Positions 16,495 to 26,112 of a DNA stretch of 64,000 bases are shown here, one piece after another (the first letter of the stretch is position 1; every line of letters begins with the position of its first letter). Source of the stretch: Crocinitomicaceae bacterium (GTDB taxonomy: Bacteria; Bacteroidota; Bacteroidia; Flavobacteriales_G; Salibacteraceae). Below the pieces are notes generated by a model, which saw only the letters and a list, made by a program, of their open reading frames with translations, searched no databases and had not been told where the DNA came from. The stretch spans positions 1 through 64,000 of the forward strand of contig PAME01000002.1 in NCBI GenBank assembly GCA_002707155.1. The letters run 5' to 3'. The translations under genes were made by a program, and so were the position numbers.

Positions 16495-18099
16495 CTAAAT
16501 ATCAGAGTAACGATTTGTTATGGATGACCGAATGCCAATCGAAAGAAAAATATCCGTTCTATTTGTAACCCATTTTTGATTTCGGATTGTAAAATCAGCA
16601 AAGAGTCTCAAATTTGACCCAGGAACAATAATGTAATTGTAACTGACACCTGCAGCAGCAATCGTTCTGCTTACACCTTGACCGGTATAATGTCCATATT
16701 CACTGTTTCTTGATCGGTAAGGTTGAAATACATCTTCTCCGAAATTGGTAGAATCTGTGCTTTGACCCTGCTGAAAAAACTGCATTTTACCTTCAATTAA
16801 TGAATTACCACGCTGATAGCTCATAAATGATACTGATTCGTAAAAATTCGAGCCCAATGGATGAGCCAAAGCTCTATTTAAATGGCCATAGTTCTGAACT
16901 GAGTTACCATGAGAATAGGTGAATGGACGTGCAATGTTAAATTCTAACTGAACTCCCAAACCTGTGACACCAAAAATATTATGGGCTTTCACTCCCAATT
17001 GAATTGCATATTTATTTGCCCACCAACCGCTTCTTCTCGCTGGGTCTGGTCTAACAAAATCTTTTGCATCTGCCTGTAATTCACTTAATAAGAATTCATC
17101 TAAAACTAGTTGGCTATAAATTGTCCACCCATTTTTTGGTTTAAAATTTAAAGCAACACCGAGCAAGGAATTATCTGAAGATCCGGTTGAATATTCTACA
17201 GGCCGCATAAAAATTATCGGGTTTAAGTAATTAGGGTCATATCCGCGATCAAGTAATGTATCTCTTCCAGGCCAAACAACAGATTCAAAAAAACCTAAAT
17301 TGAACCATTTAGTAATGTTCCAACTTAAGTAATGAACCGTCGCAAATTTGTTATCGAAATCTTGAAAATTACGAGATCTGCTTGCTCCAACATCCTTTAA
17401 GTGGGCATACAGAACCATATACTTGAACCTCCAAATATCAGCGGTTATTCTCCCATAACTATAATTGCCAGCATTATCAGACAACATCATAGAACGATAG
17501 CCTTCTCCGATAAAGTTTCTTCCATGTCCAACCCTAAAGTTAAATACTTGACCAGGCTTGTAATCAAGGAATCCATTGAGGTTAGTACTATGATATCCTG
17601 TATTCTCTTGATGCCATAATTGACCATCGGTTCCTACAAGAGTTCGTTCAACTTCATTTTTTAAATATTCTGGATATTGAAACCTACTACCAGTAAATTC
17701 TATTCTCCCATTTAACTGCTCTCCTACTCTTAACATTCCCGCTGCACCTATTCCAAAATTATAAGCACATGTGTCTACGATATCTGCAACGGCAGTGCCT
17801 GAAATCTCAATTAAAGGGTAAATTCCAAGTTGAATTTTTGGCTTTTGTTCTGCTTTTTTATTAAACCGTTTAAATGGCGTACCATATTCATAATCAACAG
17901 TTCCCTTTTTAATATCATTTATATTCAAAGGTTTTATTGAAGTATGAAAACTAACGTCTTGTTTATTAAGATGAGATTGGAATTTGTAATCGTAATTTCT
18001 ACTTAGAAATATATCATAATCTTGAGCCTTCAGAGAAGGTGCAATCCCAAAAAAAGTACAGCATAAAAAAAGACCTAAATTATGACTTACCCTTTTCAT
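16495..18099 (-). CDS. Wzi/RemB-like outer membrane beta-barrel protein
   Basis: 534 residues from the ATG at 18099 (MKRVSHNLG), which gives a signal peptide ending in LKAQ; the longer frame to 18150 lies inside the upstream gene. Aromatic-rich alternating strands suggest an 18-strand-type barrel, and the segment RVGHGRNFIGEGYRSMMLSD matches the Wzi/RemB region. Wzi binds capsular polysaccharide at the outer membrane; RemB of Flavobacterium is an outer-membrane gliding motility protein. The gene overlaps the WecA-like gene by 20 bases, and a second copy of the family lies on its other side, so a role in polysaccharide handling at the surface is likely. Confidence 0.65.
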   Translation of the reverse strand: MKRVSHNLGLFLCCTFFGIAPSLKAQDYDIFLSRNYDYKFQSHLNKQDVSFHTSIKPLNINDIKKGTVDYEYGTPFKRFNKKAEQKPKIQLGIYPLIEISGTAVADIVDTCAYNFGIGAAGMLRVGEQLNGRIEFTGSRFQYPEYLKNEVERTLVGTDGQLWHQENTGYHSTNLNGFLDYKPGQVFNFRVGHGRNFIGEGYRSMMLSDNAGNYSYGRITADIWRFKYMVLYAHLKDVGASRSRNFQDFDNKFATVHYLSWNITKWFNLGFFESVVWPGRDTLLDRGYDPNYLNPIIFMRPVEYSTGSSDNSLLGVALNFKPKNGWTIYSQLVLDEFLLSELQADAKDFVRPDPARRSGWWANKYAIQLGVKAHNIFGVTGLGVQLEFNIARPFTYSHGNSVQNYGHLNRALAHPLGSNFYESVSFMSYQRGNSLIEGKMQFFQQGQSTDSTNFGEDVFQPYRSRNSEYGHYTGQGVSRTIAAAGVSYNYIIVPGSNLRLFADFTIRNQKWVTNRTDIFLSIGIRSSITNRYSDI

Positions 18100-19141
18100 T
18101 TCTTTGCTTTCGATAGACCAAATAAGAAGGAAGTTGCGCAAGTAGCACAATTACGATTGTCATAAAAACAAATTTTCGGTTAGCCTCCATAACCAATAAA
18201 CCAGCTTGACTTATTACAAGTAACGTGTAGGTATAAATAATAGCAACAGAAGCGCGATGAGAGAGGCCTAAGTCAATTAACTTATGATGAATATGGTTTC
18301 TATCTGCCGAAAAGGGGCTTCTCCCTCTAAAGGTTCGGTATATGAATATACGCAAGGTGTCCATCAAAGGATAGACGATAACTGACATAGCAAATATTGG
18401 TTTTGAAATCAATAATAGCTCTGCAGGAAGTTTATTCGTATCGTACTCAATAACTTTAATTGCAAGCACCGATACTACTAAACCAATAATTAATGAACCT
18501 GAGTCTCCCATGAAAATCTTTGCAGGCTCAAAGTTAAATACCAAAAAGCCAATCAGAGCGCCAGCAAGTGCAAAACCTAGAATAGCATTTTCAATTGATC
18601 CTGCCAAATAGAACCAAATCCCATAGGCGACACAAGAAATTGTTGCTACTCCTGCCGCTAAACCATCAATTCCGTCAATAAGGTTAAAAGCGTTAACTAC
18701 CACTGTATACGTAAAAACTGACAACAGTATACTGGCCCAGTCTGGTAAATCATAAACTCCAAAAAGCCCATACATGTCAGTAATTCGAATGTCTGCCATG
18801 ATCACCAAAATAAATGCAACTACTAAGTGGCCTATTAGTTTTTTAACAGGTGCAGTTCCAACCAAATCATCCTTAATCCCAATAAAAAACAAAATAATCA
18901 TACATGCCGCAATGTATTTAAAATCAGCATTTTCAACAACCGGATACCAAAGCAAGTACGAGAACAATGTTCCAGCAAAAATTAGAATTCCACCAATTGT
19001 TGGGATATGTCGTTTATGGACTTTACGACTATCACCGGGTGCATCAACCAGTTTTTTAAGGTGAGCAACTCTAATAAGAGCTGGAGTTGCTATTAAAACA
19101 ACTAAAAATGAGGTCGCTATTGCAAGTAATATTTTAATCAA
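18080..19141 (-). CDS. Undecaprenyl-phosphate sugar-1-phosphate transferase (WecA/TagO type)
   Basis: Polytopic MraY-family enzyme that loads the first sugar-1-phosphate (usually GlcNAc-1-P) on undecaprenyl phosphate to start glycan assembly. About ten or eleven helices in 353 residues. Motifs seen: FIGIKDDLVG (Asp pair), NAFNLIDGIDGLAAG, KIFMGDSGSLIIG and RNHIHHKLIDLGLSH (the WecA HIHH motif). These place it with WecA/TagO rather than MraY. The frame begins at a TTG (MIKILLAIATSF). It sits between the two Wzi-like genes, downstream of GDP-fucose synthesis genes. Confidence 0.88.
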   Translation of the reverse strand: MIKILLAIATSFLVVLIATPALIRVAHLKKLVDAPGDSRKVHKRHIPTIGGILIFAGTLFSYLLWYPVVENADFKYIAACMIILFFIGIKDDLVGTAPVKKLIGHLVVAFILVIMADIRITDMYGLFGVYDLPDWASILLSVFTYTVVVNAFNLIDGIDGLAAGVATISCVAYGIWFYLAGSIENAILGFALAGALIGFLVFNFEPAKIFMGDSGSLIIGLVVSVLAIKVIEYDTNKLPAELLLISKPIFAMSVIVYPLMDTLRIFIYRTFRGRSPFSADRNHIHHKLIDLGLSHRASVAIIYTYTLLVISQAGLLVMEANRKFVFMTIVIVLLAQLPSYLVYRKQRNEKGKS

Positions 19142-19171
19142 ATCTCTGTGTTCTAATAGTTTTCAAATGTA

Positions 19172-20704
19172 TCAAAAATCGAAGTATAGGTTTTGCAACT
19201 CGGTGCGAAAAGCTAAATAAAACCACTGAGATTCATCAGTTCTTAGTGGTATTTCGGAATTGCGTTGCTGCATACCAATAAGAATCATACTATTGTTGGA
19301 GGCGTTCATTAGGTAACCCAATTCAACAGCGGCTATTGACACATTTTGAACAACATTAGAAACCACCACTACTGCTCCACTAGTACTATTAACTGCGACC
19401 GTTCTTTTTTGATTATTATACTTAAACCGGAAGAATATATCGTGCCAAGAGAAATTTACTCTAGCAATTATTTCTTGAGTTCCTTGAAGTGAAAGGTTAC
19501 CCAAACCTTCATTATAATGTGAGTAGTTAAATCCGGAATTCGAATTCGAATACAACCCATTTTCAATAGTGTTAAATTCGGCCTGAAGAAATAGATTCTC
19601 AATTTTAAAAGCATCGAACCATTTTGCGCCAAATTGGCTTCCTAGCTTATTAACATTATCCTCGCTTAGTGCCAACTGACTGTAGAGTGCTAGTTTTCTA
19701 AATGGGTTTAATCGAACGTTCAAACCAACAATGCCTTTGTAATTGTCACTCTGCAATCCATTGATTCCAGAGTTCATGAATATTATTGGCGCGTAAAAAT
19801 TTGCTGGAAGTTTTACTGTACCAGTCGTATCCCAATTTTGCCAAACACCACCTTCAAACAAACCTATCTCAAGCTTAGAATTGGGCTGAAAGTTTAAAAC
19901 ATGAAAGGTTCCTGCTCTGCGCTGAAATTGAGCTTCTGTTGCACCAGTTGCAGGCAACCTTATTAACTCTTGTAAACTCGCTATTGACGGCTGGTACAAT
20001 AACTTTGCTCCAAACATTGAAAAACCCACTTTTAGGTAAGGATAGTTGAATGCAAAGTCGGACAAAAGAATACTACGATAACCGTTACCATAGAAGTTTT
20101 TGCCATGACCCGCTTGGATACTCAACCAAATAGCCGGTTGATAATACATTACCGCACTGGATCGTGCATAATCAAAACCTGATTGTTTGAACGGTTTTAC
20201 TCTTCCCTGACCTGGAACTGCTCCGGTTGAATTGATATAATTTGAGAGGTAAGTTGGAAAAAATGATTGATTTTCCCATGCTGAAGTGTAAAAGCCAAAC
20301 TTTTTACCCAGGGTTCCCTCTATTAGAATTCCTCTTGAATTTGTGCTTAGTGTTTGATTGGAACTATCAGCTGCATCGGAGCCTATTTGAAAATTAACTA
20401 AGGGGTTGATTTTTAGCGTAAAATTTGATGTGTCAACAGAAAATAGGTCCTCATTCCAAAGCTTTCTACCGAGCCATTTTTCATAACGACGCTTCTGCCA
20501 GCGTTCGTGATCCATTTCTCGCAAGGTATCATCAGGAAACTGCACCACCCATTGCTGTACCGATGGGTGTTTCACAATTTGATATTCGTAAATCTTTCGT
20601 TCTAAATTTAAATTAGAATTGTGCTGAAAAGGCGAAATACTAACCTGAGCAGGAGCTAGCTGAATGCTGACAAAATAAAGCAATACGATTAGTAGAAGAC
20701 GCAC
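19172..20704 (-). CDS. Wzi/RemB-like outer membrane beta-barrel protein
   Basis: 510 residues with a signal peptide (about 1-19, ending in APAQ), starting at GTG. IQAGHGKNFYGNGYRSILLS aligns with RVGHGRNFIGEGYRSMMLSD of the protein at 16495-18099, so the two are diverged paralogues. The rest alternates polar and aromatic residues in outer-membrane strands and ends in an aromatic (LYFDF). It lies 8 bases after fcl and 30 bases before the WecA-like gene. Probable role: surface attachment or assembly of the fucose-containing glycan. Confidence 0.65.
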   Translation of the reverse strand: MRLLLIVLLYFVSIQLAPAQVSISPFQHNSNLNLERKIYEYQIVKHPSVQQWVVQFPDDTLREMDHERWQKRRYEKWLGRKLWNEDLFSVDTSNFTLKINPLVNFQIGSDAADSSNQTLSTNSRGILIEGTLGKKFGFYTSAWENQSFFPTYLSNYINSTGAVPGQGRVKPFKQSGFDYARSSAVMYYQPAIWLSIQAGHGKNFYGNGYRSILLSDFAFNYPYLKVGFSMFGAKLLYQPSIASLQELIRLPATGATEAQFQRRAGTFHVLNFQPNSKLEIGLFEGGVWQNWDTTGTVKLPANFYAPIIFMNSGINGLQSDNYKGIVGLNVRLNPFRKLALYSQLALSEDNVNKLGSQFGAKWFDAFKIENLFLQAEFNTIENGLYSNSNSGFNYSHYNEGLGNLSLQGTQEIIARVNFSWHDIFFRFKYNNQKRTVAVNSTSGAVVVVSNVVQNVSIAAVELGYLMNASNNSMILIGMQQRNSEIPLRTDESQWFYLAFRTELQNLYFDF

Positions 20705-20712
20705 AGTGCAAA

Positions 20713-21645
20713 TTAAGCCAATTCTGATTGCTTAAATTCTGAATAAACACGTTCAATTCCTTCTTTCAAATCTATTTTATGTTTCCAGCCCAATTTATGA
20801 AGCCTTGAAACGTCCATTAACTTTCTTGGAGTCCCATCGGGCTTCGAGCTATCAAATATCAGTTCACCTTCAAAACCGACGATGGATTTTATCAAAAGTG
20901 CCAACTCTTTTATTGAAATATCTTCACCGGTACCAATATTTAACCATTCTGTTCCGTCATATTGTGTCATTAAAAAAACACATGCTTCTGCTAAATCGTC
21001 AACGTGCAGAAACTCCCTTTTTGGCAATCCAGAACCCCAAACTTCTACCGAAGCATTTCCGCTTTTTTTTGCTTCGTGAAATTTTCTAAGAAGTGCAGGC
21101 AGAACGTGAGAATTTTGCAAATCGTAGTTATCATTTGGCCCATACAAATTCGTCGGCATTGCAGAAATAAAATTAGCACCGTACTGACTTCTATAACTTT
21201 CGCATAGTTTGATACCAGTGATTTTTGCAATTGCATAAGGTTCGTTTGTTGGCTCCAACTCTCCAGTTAACAGGTAATCCTCATTTAATGGCTGTGGTGC
21301 CATTTTCGGATAAATACACGAGGAACCTAAGAACAACAATTTGGTAACCTTGTTTTTATGCGAGGCATCAATAATGTTTGCTTCAATCATTAAATTATCG
21401 TACAAAAACTCAGCACGATATACATTATTAGCCTGAATTCCCCCAACCTTGGCTGCGGCTAAAAAAACATAATTTGGTTTTTCAACTTCAAAAAAGTTAT
21501 TTACCGATTGCTGATTTCTAAGGTCAAGTTCTTTGGATGTTTTTCCTACAATATTAGTATAGCCTAATGAATTTAACCTTCTCACAATAGCAGACCCTAC
21601 CATTCCATTGTGTCCGGCAACATATATTTTGTCTGAAAAGTTCAA
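20713..21645 (-). CDS. fcl: GDP-L-fucose synthase
   Basis: Short-chain dehydrogenase/reductase (WcaG) that converts GDP-4-keto-6-deoxy-mannose to GDP-L-fucose by epimerisation and NADPH reduction. Rossmann motif [16 protein letters not shown] (9-24), catalytic Ser in [17 protein letters not shown], and the Tyr/Lys pair in [29 protein letters not shown] is diagnostic of this enzyme. Length 310 is normal. The frame begins at a TTG one base after the gmd stop; no ATG is available before the Rossmann motif. Confidence 0.95.
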   Translation of the reverse strand: MNFSDKIYVAGHNGMVGSAIVRRLNSLGYTNIVGKTSKELDLRNQQSVNNFFEVEKPNYVFLAAAKVGGIQANNVYRAEFLYDNLMIEANIIDASHKNKVTKLLFLGSSCIYPKMAPQPLNEDYLLTGELEPTNEPYAIAKITGIKLCESYRSQYGANFISAMPTNLYGPNDNYDLQNSHVLPALLRKFHEAKKSGNASVEVWGSGLPKREFLHVDDLAEACVFLMTQYDGTEWLNIGTGEDISIKELALLIKSIVGFEGELIFDSSKPDGTPRKLMDVSRLHKLGWKHKIDLKEGIERVYSEFKQSELA

Positions 21646-21646
21646 T

Positions 21647-22735
21647 TTATTCTTGACTTAAGTTTACGTTATGTCCACCTTCCATTAAATACTTTTTTTG
21701 CCCAAAATAGTCCATATCTGCAGCAACCATTTCTTTTACCAAAGCATCAATATCATGCTTAGGGTTCCAACCTAATTCAGTTTTGGCTTTAGTGGCATCG
21801 CCTATCAATAATTCCACTTCAGCAGGGCGATAATATCGAGGGTCAACTTCAACTAAAACTCTCCCGGTTTCAGAACAAGTGCCCTTTTCATTTTCCTCTT
21901 TTCCAGTCCACTCCAACGTAATTCCAACCTCCTTAAAAGACCTATTTACAAAATCCCTCACAGTATACATTTTGCCGGTTGCAAGCACATAATCGTCTGG
22001 AGTGTCTTGTTGAAGCATGCGCCACATACCTTCCACATAATCTTTAGCATGCCCCCAATCTCTTTGCGCATCCATATTTCCTAGAAATAGTTTTTCGGAT
22101 AACCCTAGCTTTATTTGCGAGGCTGCTCTAGTAATTTTTCGGGTAACAAAAGTTTCACCTCTTAACGGACTTTCATGATTGAATAAAATCCCATTGCAAG
22201 CAAACATTCCATAAGATTCTCTATAATTCTTGATAATCCAAAAACCGTAAAGCTTTGCTACTCCATAAGGGCTTCTAGGATAAAATGGAGTTTTTTCTGT
22301 TTGTGGAATCTCTTGAACTTTTCCGTAAAGTTCAGAGGTAGATGCTTGATATAGTTTAGTTTTCTTTTCTAAACCTAAAATCCTAATCGCTTCAAGAATT
22401 CTCAAAGTTCCTATTCCATCAGCATTTGCAGTGTATTCAGGCAAATCAAAACTTACCTTCACATGACTCATTGCTGCCAAATTATAAATTTCATCGGGCT
22501 GAGTTTCTTGAATGATGCGAATCAAGTTGGTAGAATCCGTTAAGTCCCCATAATGAAGAAAAAACTTCACTCCTTTCTTGTGAAAGTCTTGATACAGATG
22601 ATCAATTCTATCCGTATTAAAAAGAGAACTTCTACGTTTTAATCCGTGAACGGTGTATCCTTTTTCTAGCAACAATTCAGCAAGATATGCTCCATCCTGA
22701 CCTGTTACTCCTGTAATTAATGCGACTTTATTCAT
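21647..22735 (-). CDS. gmd: GDP-mannose 4,6-dehydratase
   Basis: First step of GDP-L-fucose synthesis: GDP-mannose to GDP-4-keto-6-deoxy-mannose, NADP-dependent. Nucleotide-binding motif [16 protein letters not shown] (7-22), [16 protein letters not shown], the catalytic [20 protein letters not shown] and the Tyr/Lys pair in YGVAKLYG, and the hallmark [20 protein letters not shown]. Length 362 is standard. It is the first gene of gmd-fcl-Wzi-WecA-Wzi. A TAGCTTTG box lies directly upstream (22743-22750). Confidence 0.96.
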   Translation of the reverse strand: MNKVALITGVTGQDGAYLAELLLEKGYTVHGLKRRSSLFNTDRIDHLYQDFHKKGVKFFLHYGDLTDSTNLIRIIQETQPDEIYNLAAMSHVKVSFDLPEYTANADGIGTLRILEAIRILGLEKKTKLYQASTSELYGKVQEIPQTEKTPFYPRSPYGVAKLYGFWIIKNYRESYGMFACNGILFNHESPLRGETFVTRKITRAASQIKLGLSEKLFLGNMDAQRDWGHAKDYVEGMWRMLQQDTPDDYVLATGKMYTVRDFVNRSFKEVGITLEWTGKEENEKGTCSETGRVLVEVDPRYYRPAEVELLIGDATKAKTELGWNPKHDIDALVKEMVAADMDYFGQKKYLMEGGHNVNLSQE

Positions 22736-22782
22736 ATTGCTGCAAAGCTATTCAAATTGATTTTCTGTTTTCATCTTTACTA

Positions 22783-23655
22783 CTAATAACTTGAACCTGC
22801 AGCTCCTACTTTTTCAATAGGATGCCAAGTTGTTTTTACTTCGTTTAGAGACTTTAAATAATAAGGAGATTCACCGTCTTCAGACAATATTTTTCCTGAG
22901 GTATAATGCAAGATGCGTTTTAAGTTCTCTGCCGACTTTTCTTTTAACTCGTTTATCACTTTTTTATCAGAACCACAATAAACCAGTGCGTTTACATCCA
23001 TGTGCTGCACAATATGAGGTAATAATTCATCTTTACTACCCGTAAGTATATTTACAACACCACCCGGGACATCAGAATCGTTCAACACTTCAGCCAGTGT
23101 TACGCTGCATAAAGGAAGCGATTCAGATGCGATTGTTATCACCGAATTTCCCCCAGCAATAGCTGTAGCAATAATTGTTGAAATACCCAACAAAGAACTT
23201 TCTTCTGGCGCAGTGGAAGCTACTACCCCCATTGGTTCCAATATTGAAAAATTGAAATGGTTGGAAGCTACTGGGTTTACTGAACTAAAAATTTGTTGAT
23301 ACTTATCGCACCAACCGGCATAATAAACCCATCTATCGATAGTAGCACTTATTTCTTCTTCAGCTTGTTTTTTTGTTAATCCTTGTAACTCTAATTCACT
23401 TATAAATTGAGCTCTACGGCCTTCCATTATTTCCGCTATACGGTACAATATTTGAGAACGATTGTATGCCGAGCGGCCTGCCCATTCTGACTGAGCGGAT
23501 CTAGCAGCTACAACAGCATTTCGAAAATCTTTTCTTGAACTGAGGCACACATTTACATCAACTCCTTTTGGGTTATAAAACCTCCCAGACTCCGTTCTAG
23601 GAAACTTACCGCCGATATAAATTTTGTATGTTTTTTTAATTTCCAAACGTGACAT
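22783..23655 (-). CDS. Truncated aldehyde dehydrogenase-family protein without catalytic domain
   Basis: 290 residues matching the N-terminal and NAD-binding parts of an aldehyde dehydrogenase: YIGGKFPRTESGRFYNPKG, WAGRSAYNRSQILYRIAEIM, EPMGVVASTAPEESSLLG and VPGGVVNILTGSKDELL. It stops where the ELGGK Glu motif and the catalytic-Cys domain should follow, then ends in a short tail. Full enzymes have about 480 residues. It starts 2 bases after an intact ALDH gene. The pair resembles the two-domain ALDH16 proteins, whose second domain lacks the catalytic Cys. It may be a regulatory or structural partner of the intact enzyme. Both ends look clean, so it is not obviously a decayed pseudogene. Confidence 0.78.
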   Translation of the reverse strand: MSRLEIKKTYKIYIGGKFPRTESGRFYNPKGVDVNVCLSSRKDFRNAVVAARSAQSEWAGRSAYNRSQILYRIAEIMEGRRAQFISELELQGLTKKQAEEEISATIDRWVYYAGWCDKYQQIFSSVNPVASNHFNFSILEPMGVVASTAPEESSLLGISTIIATAIAGGNSVITIASESLPLCSVTLAEVLNDSDVPGGVVNILTGSKDELLPHIVQHMDVNALVYCGSDKKVINELKEKSAENLKRILHYTSGKILSEDGESPYYLKSLNEVKTTWHPIEKVGAAGSSY

Positions 23656-23657
23656 AA

Positions 23658-25112
23658 TTAGTCGTTTAATTTTAAGTACGATTCCAATCCATGAACTCCA
23701 CCTTCTCTACCAAACCCACTTTCCTTATATCCTCCAAAAGGACTTGTAGGATCGAATTTATTAAAGGTGTTTGCCCAAATAACTCCAGCTCTTAATTGCT
23801 GCGTAAGATTAAATATTTTAGATCCCTTATCGGTCCATACTCCGGCCGATAAACCATAAGGAGTATTGTTAGCTTTTTGAACAACTTCGCTAATCGTTCT
23901 AAAGGTTTGGACAGCCAAAACAGGACCAAAAATCTCTTCTTGAACTATCCTATTGCTTTGCGCTGCTCCCGTAAAAATGGTGGGTTTGCACCAGAAACCT
24001 TTTTTAGGAACCGAACAACTGGATTGAAATAGTTCAAGCCCCTCATCCTTTCCGATTTTTAAATATTTATTAATCGTTTCTAATTGGCTTTTTGAATTAA
24101 TTGCCCCTATATCGGTATTCTTATCCATTGGGTCACCAACCATCAAATTTTCAATTCGAGCTTTTAGTTTTTGAATAACCTCATCGTGCACCGATTCTTG
24201 AACAAATAATCTAGATCCGGCGCAACAAACGTGACCTTGGTTAAAATAAATGCCATTTATTATCCCTTCTACAGCCTGGTTTATGGCAGCGTCTTCAAAT
24301 ATGATGTTAGCCGCCTTTCCACCTAATTCCAGTGTAAGTTTTTTATCCGTATTTGCAGTAGCTCGCTGAATTATTTTACCAACTTCAGTGGAACCCGTAA
24401 AAGCAATTTTATTCACTTTATGATGGTTTACAATAGCGGCTCCGGTAGCTCCCGCACCCGTTACAATATTTACAACTCCGGGAGGAAATTCAGCTTCTTC
24501 AATAATCTCTGCCAGTTTTAAAGCCGTTAACGGAGTAGTTTCAGCGGGTTTTAACACTACTGTATTTCCGCAAGCTAATGCTGGAGCTAATTTCCAAGCA
24601 GCCATAAGCAACGGGAAATTCCATGGAATAATTTGTCCCGCAACACCCAATGGTTCGGTTTTTCGATTTGGAAAAGCATATTCCAATTTATCTGCCCAAC
24701 CTGCGTGATAAAAGAAATGAGCAGCGGCCAATGGAATATCAATGTCACGCGATTCTCTAATCGGCTTTCCGCCATCAAGTGTCTCAATTACAGCTAATTC
24801 TCGTGCTTTTTCTTGAATTAAGCGCGCCAATCGAAATAAATACTTTCCTCTTTCTTTACCAGATAAAGAAGACCATCCTTTAAATGCTTTTTCAGCTGCA
24901 GAAACAGCCATATTTACATCTGCTTCCCCTGCCTCAGCAACCTCAGCTATTAGTTTTTCATTTGCCGGGTTTATGGTCTTAAAGTATTTTCCACTTTTTG
25001 GCTTTGTCCATTTACCGTTAATGAATAAATCATACTGCTTCTTTAGCTGAATATGTCCAGTACTTTCTGGAGCAGGTGAAAACTCGAATAAACTTTTATT
25101 TTTTGCAGTCAT
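23658..25112 (-). CDS. NAD(P)-dependent aldehyde dehydrogenase
   Basis: Full-length (484 residues) ALDH. The cofactor and active-site motifs are complete: IIPWNFPLLMAAWKLAPALA, FTGSTEVGKIIQRA, the general-base Glu in LTLELGGKAANIIFEDA and the nucleophile in NQGHVCCAGSRLFVQ, plus EEIFGPVLAV and PFGGYKESGFGREGG. It follows deoC by 3 bases and precedes the truncated ALDH by 2. DeoC releases acetaldehyde and glyceraldehyde-3-phosphate, so oxidation of acetaldehyde to acetate is the most likely job, by inference from the neighbourhood. Confidence 0.9.
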   Translation of the reverse strand: MTAKNKSLFEFSPAPESTGHIQLKKQYDLFINGKWTKPKSGKYFKTINPANEKLIAEVAEAGEADVNMAVSAAEKAFKGWSSLSGKERGKYLFRLARLIQEKARELAVIETLDGGKPIRESRDIDIPLAAAHFFYHAGWADKLEYAFPNRKTEPLGVAGQIIPWNFPLLMAAWKLAPALACGNTVVLKPAETTPLTALKLAEIIEEAEFPPGVVNIVTGAGATGAAIVNHHKVNKIAFTGSTEVGKIIQRATANTDKKLTLELGGKAANIIFEDAAINQAVEGIINGIYFNQGHVCCAGSRLFVQESVHDEVIQKLKARIENLMVGDPMDKNTDIGAINSKSQLETINKYLKIGKDEGLELFQSSCSVPKKGFWCKPTIFTGAAQSNRIVQEEIFGPVLAVQTFRTISEVVQKANNTPYGLSAGVWTDKGSKIFNLTQQLRAGVIWANTFNKFDPTSPFGGYKESGFGREGGVHGLESYLKLND

Positions 25113-25115
25113 TTC

Positions 25116-26012
25116 TTAGTCTTTTGAAAAATATTCTGGTGATTGATAAGCCCCTGTTTTGGTTTTTGCATACTGCATTAAAACATCGTTAGCCAAGCTT
25201 GAAGCTCCAAATCGAAACCATTCATTGTTAAGCCATTTGTCACCCAGCACCTCTTTTACTAACATTAAATAATGCAATGCCAATTTAGATTTTGAAATAC
25301 CACCAGCGGGTTTCATTGCGATCATTTTTCCGGATTCAAAATAATAATCGCGAATCGCTTCTAACATCACGCATGTAACTGGAAGCGTTGCGGCTTTAGG
25401 AATTTTTCCTGTCGACGTTTTTATAAAATCTGCGCCTGAGTATATGGCAATATCACTGGCTTTGCGAACTTGATCTAAGCTTCCTAGTTCACCAGTTTCT
25501 ATGATAACCTTCAGTCTAGCTTTTCCACAAGCTTCTTTAATTGCGGAAATTTCATCAGCAACAAAACTGTAATCTCCTTCGAGAAATTTACCACGAGAAA
25601 TAACCATATCTATTTCATCAGCACCATTATCCAGGGCCAATTTAGTATCAAGTAACTTAACCTCTAACGAGGACTGCCCTGAAGGAAAAGCTGTTGCAAC
25701 TGATGCTACATTTATGTTTGATTTACCAAGAGCCTTCTTTGCGAAACCCACCATTGAAGGATAAACACAAATTGCCGCAACGTTTGGCAATTCAGGGTAC
25801 TGATCGCAAAGGTGTTGCGCTTTGGTACACAACTGAGTTACTTTCCCAATTGTATCGGCCCCTTCTAAGGTGGTAAGATCAATCATACTGAGAGCCATTT
25901 TTAGTCCTTCGACTTTCATCTCTGATTTAATGCTTCGCGCAGTTATACGCGCAATTCTATCTTCAATACCAACTTGATCTACCGAAGGCGATTTTCTGTT
26001 TACCAAATTCAT
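25116..26012 (-). CDS. deoC: Deoxyribose-phosphate aldolase
   Basis: Class I aldolase that splits 2-deoxyribose-5-phosphate into acetaldehyde and glyceraldehyde-3-phosphate. The Schiff-base lysine is in GADFIKTSTGK (Lys198). A second conserved Lys is in IAMKPAGGIS, and NGADEIDMVIS is the family's Asp motif. At 298 residues it is longer than the 220-residue short forms and matches the long DeoC type. It is the first gene of deoC-ALDH-truncated ALDH, a deoxyribose (nucleoside salvage) degradation unit. Confidence 0.93.
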   Translation of the reverse strand: MNLVNRKSPSVDQVGIEDRIARITARSIKSEMKVEGLKMALSMIDLTTLEGADTIGKVTQLCTKAQHLCDQYPELPNVAAICVYPSMVGFAKKALGKSNINVASVATAFPSGQSSLEVKLLDTKLALDNGADEIDMVISRGKFLEGDYSFVADEISAIKEACGKARLKVIIETGELGSLDQVRKASDIAIYSGADFIKTSTGKIPKAATLPVTCVMLEAIRDYYFESGKMIAMKPAGGISKSKLALHYLMLVKEVLGDKWLNNEWFRFGASSLANDVLMQYAKTKTGAYQSPEYFSKD

Positions 26013-26062
26013 CCAATTTATTTGAAAAGTAAAAGTATAAAAAGGGCAGTGCTATAAACGAA

Positions 26063-26094
26063 AAAACCCCAATGCTTTTCAGCATTGGGGTTTT
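26063..26094 (-). terminator. Strong intrinsic terminator after the TonB gene
   Basis: A perfect 14-base inverted repeat (26063-26076 with 26081-26094, loop of 4) with CCCC/GGGG in the stem and T runs on both strands. It lies 19 bases past the TonB gene stop and separates it from deoC, which is read in the same direction. Confidence 0.92.
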
Positions 26095-26112
26095 CATTAT
26101 TTCTAAAACTAT

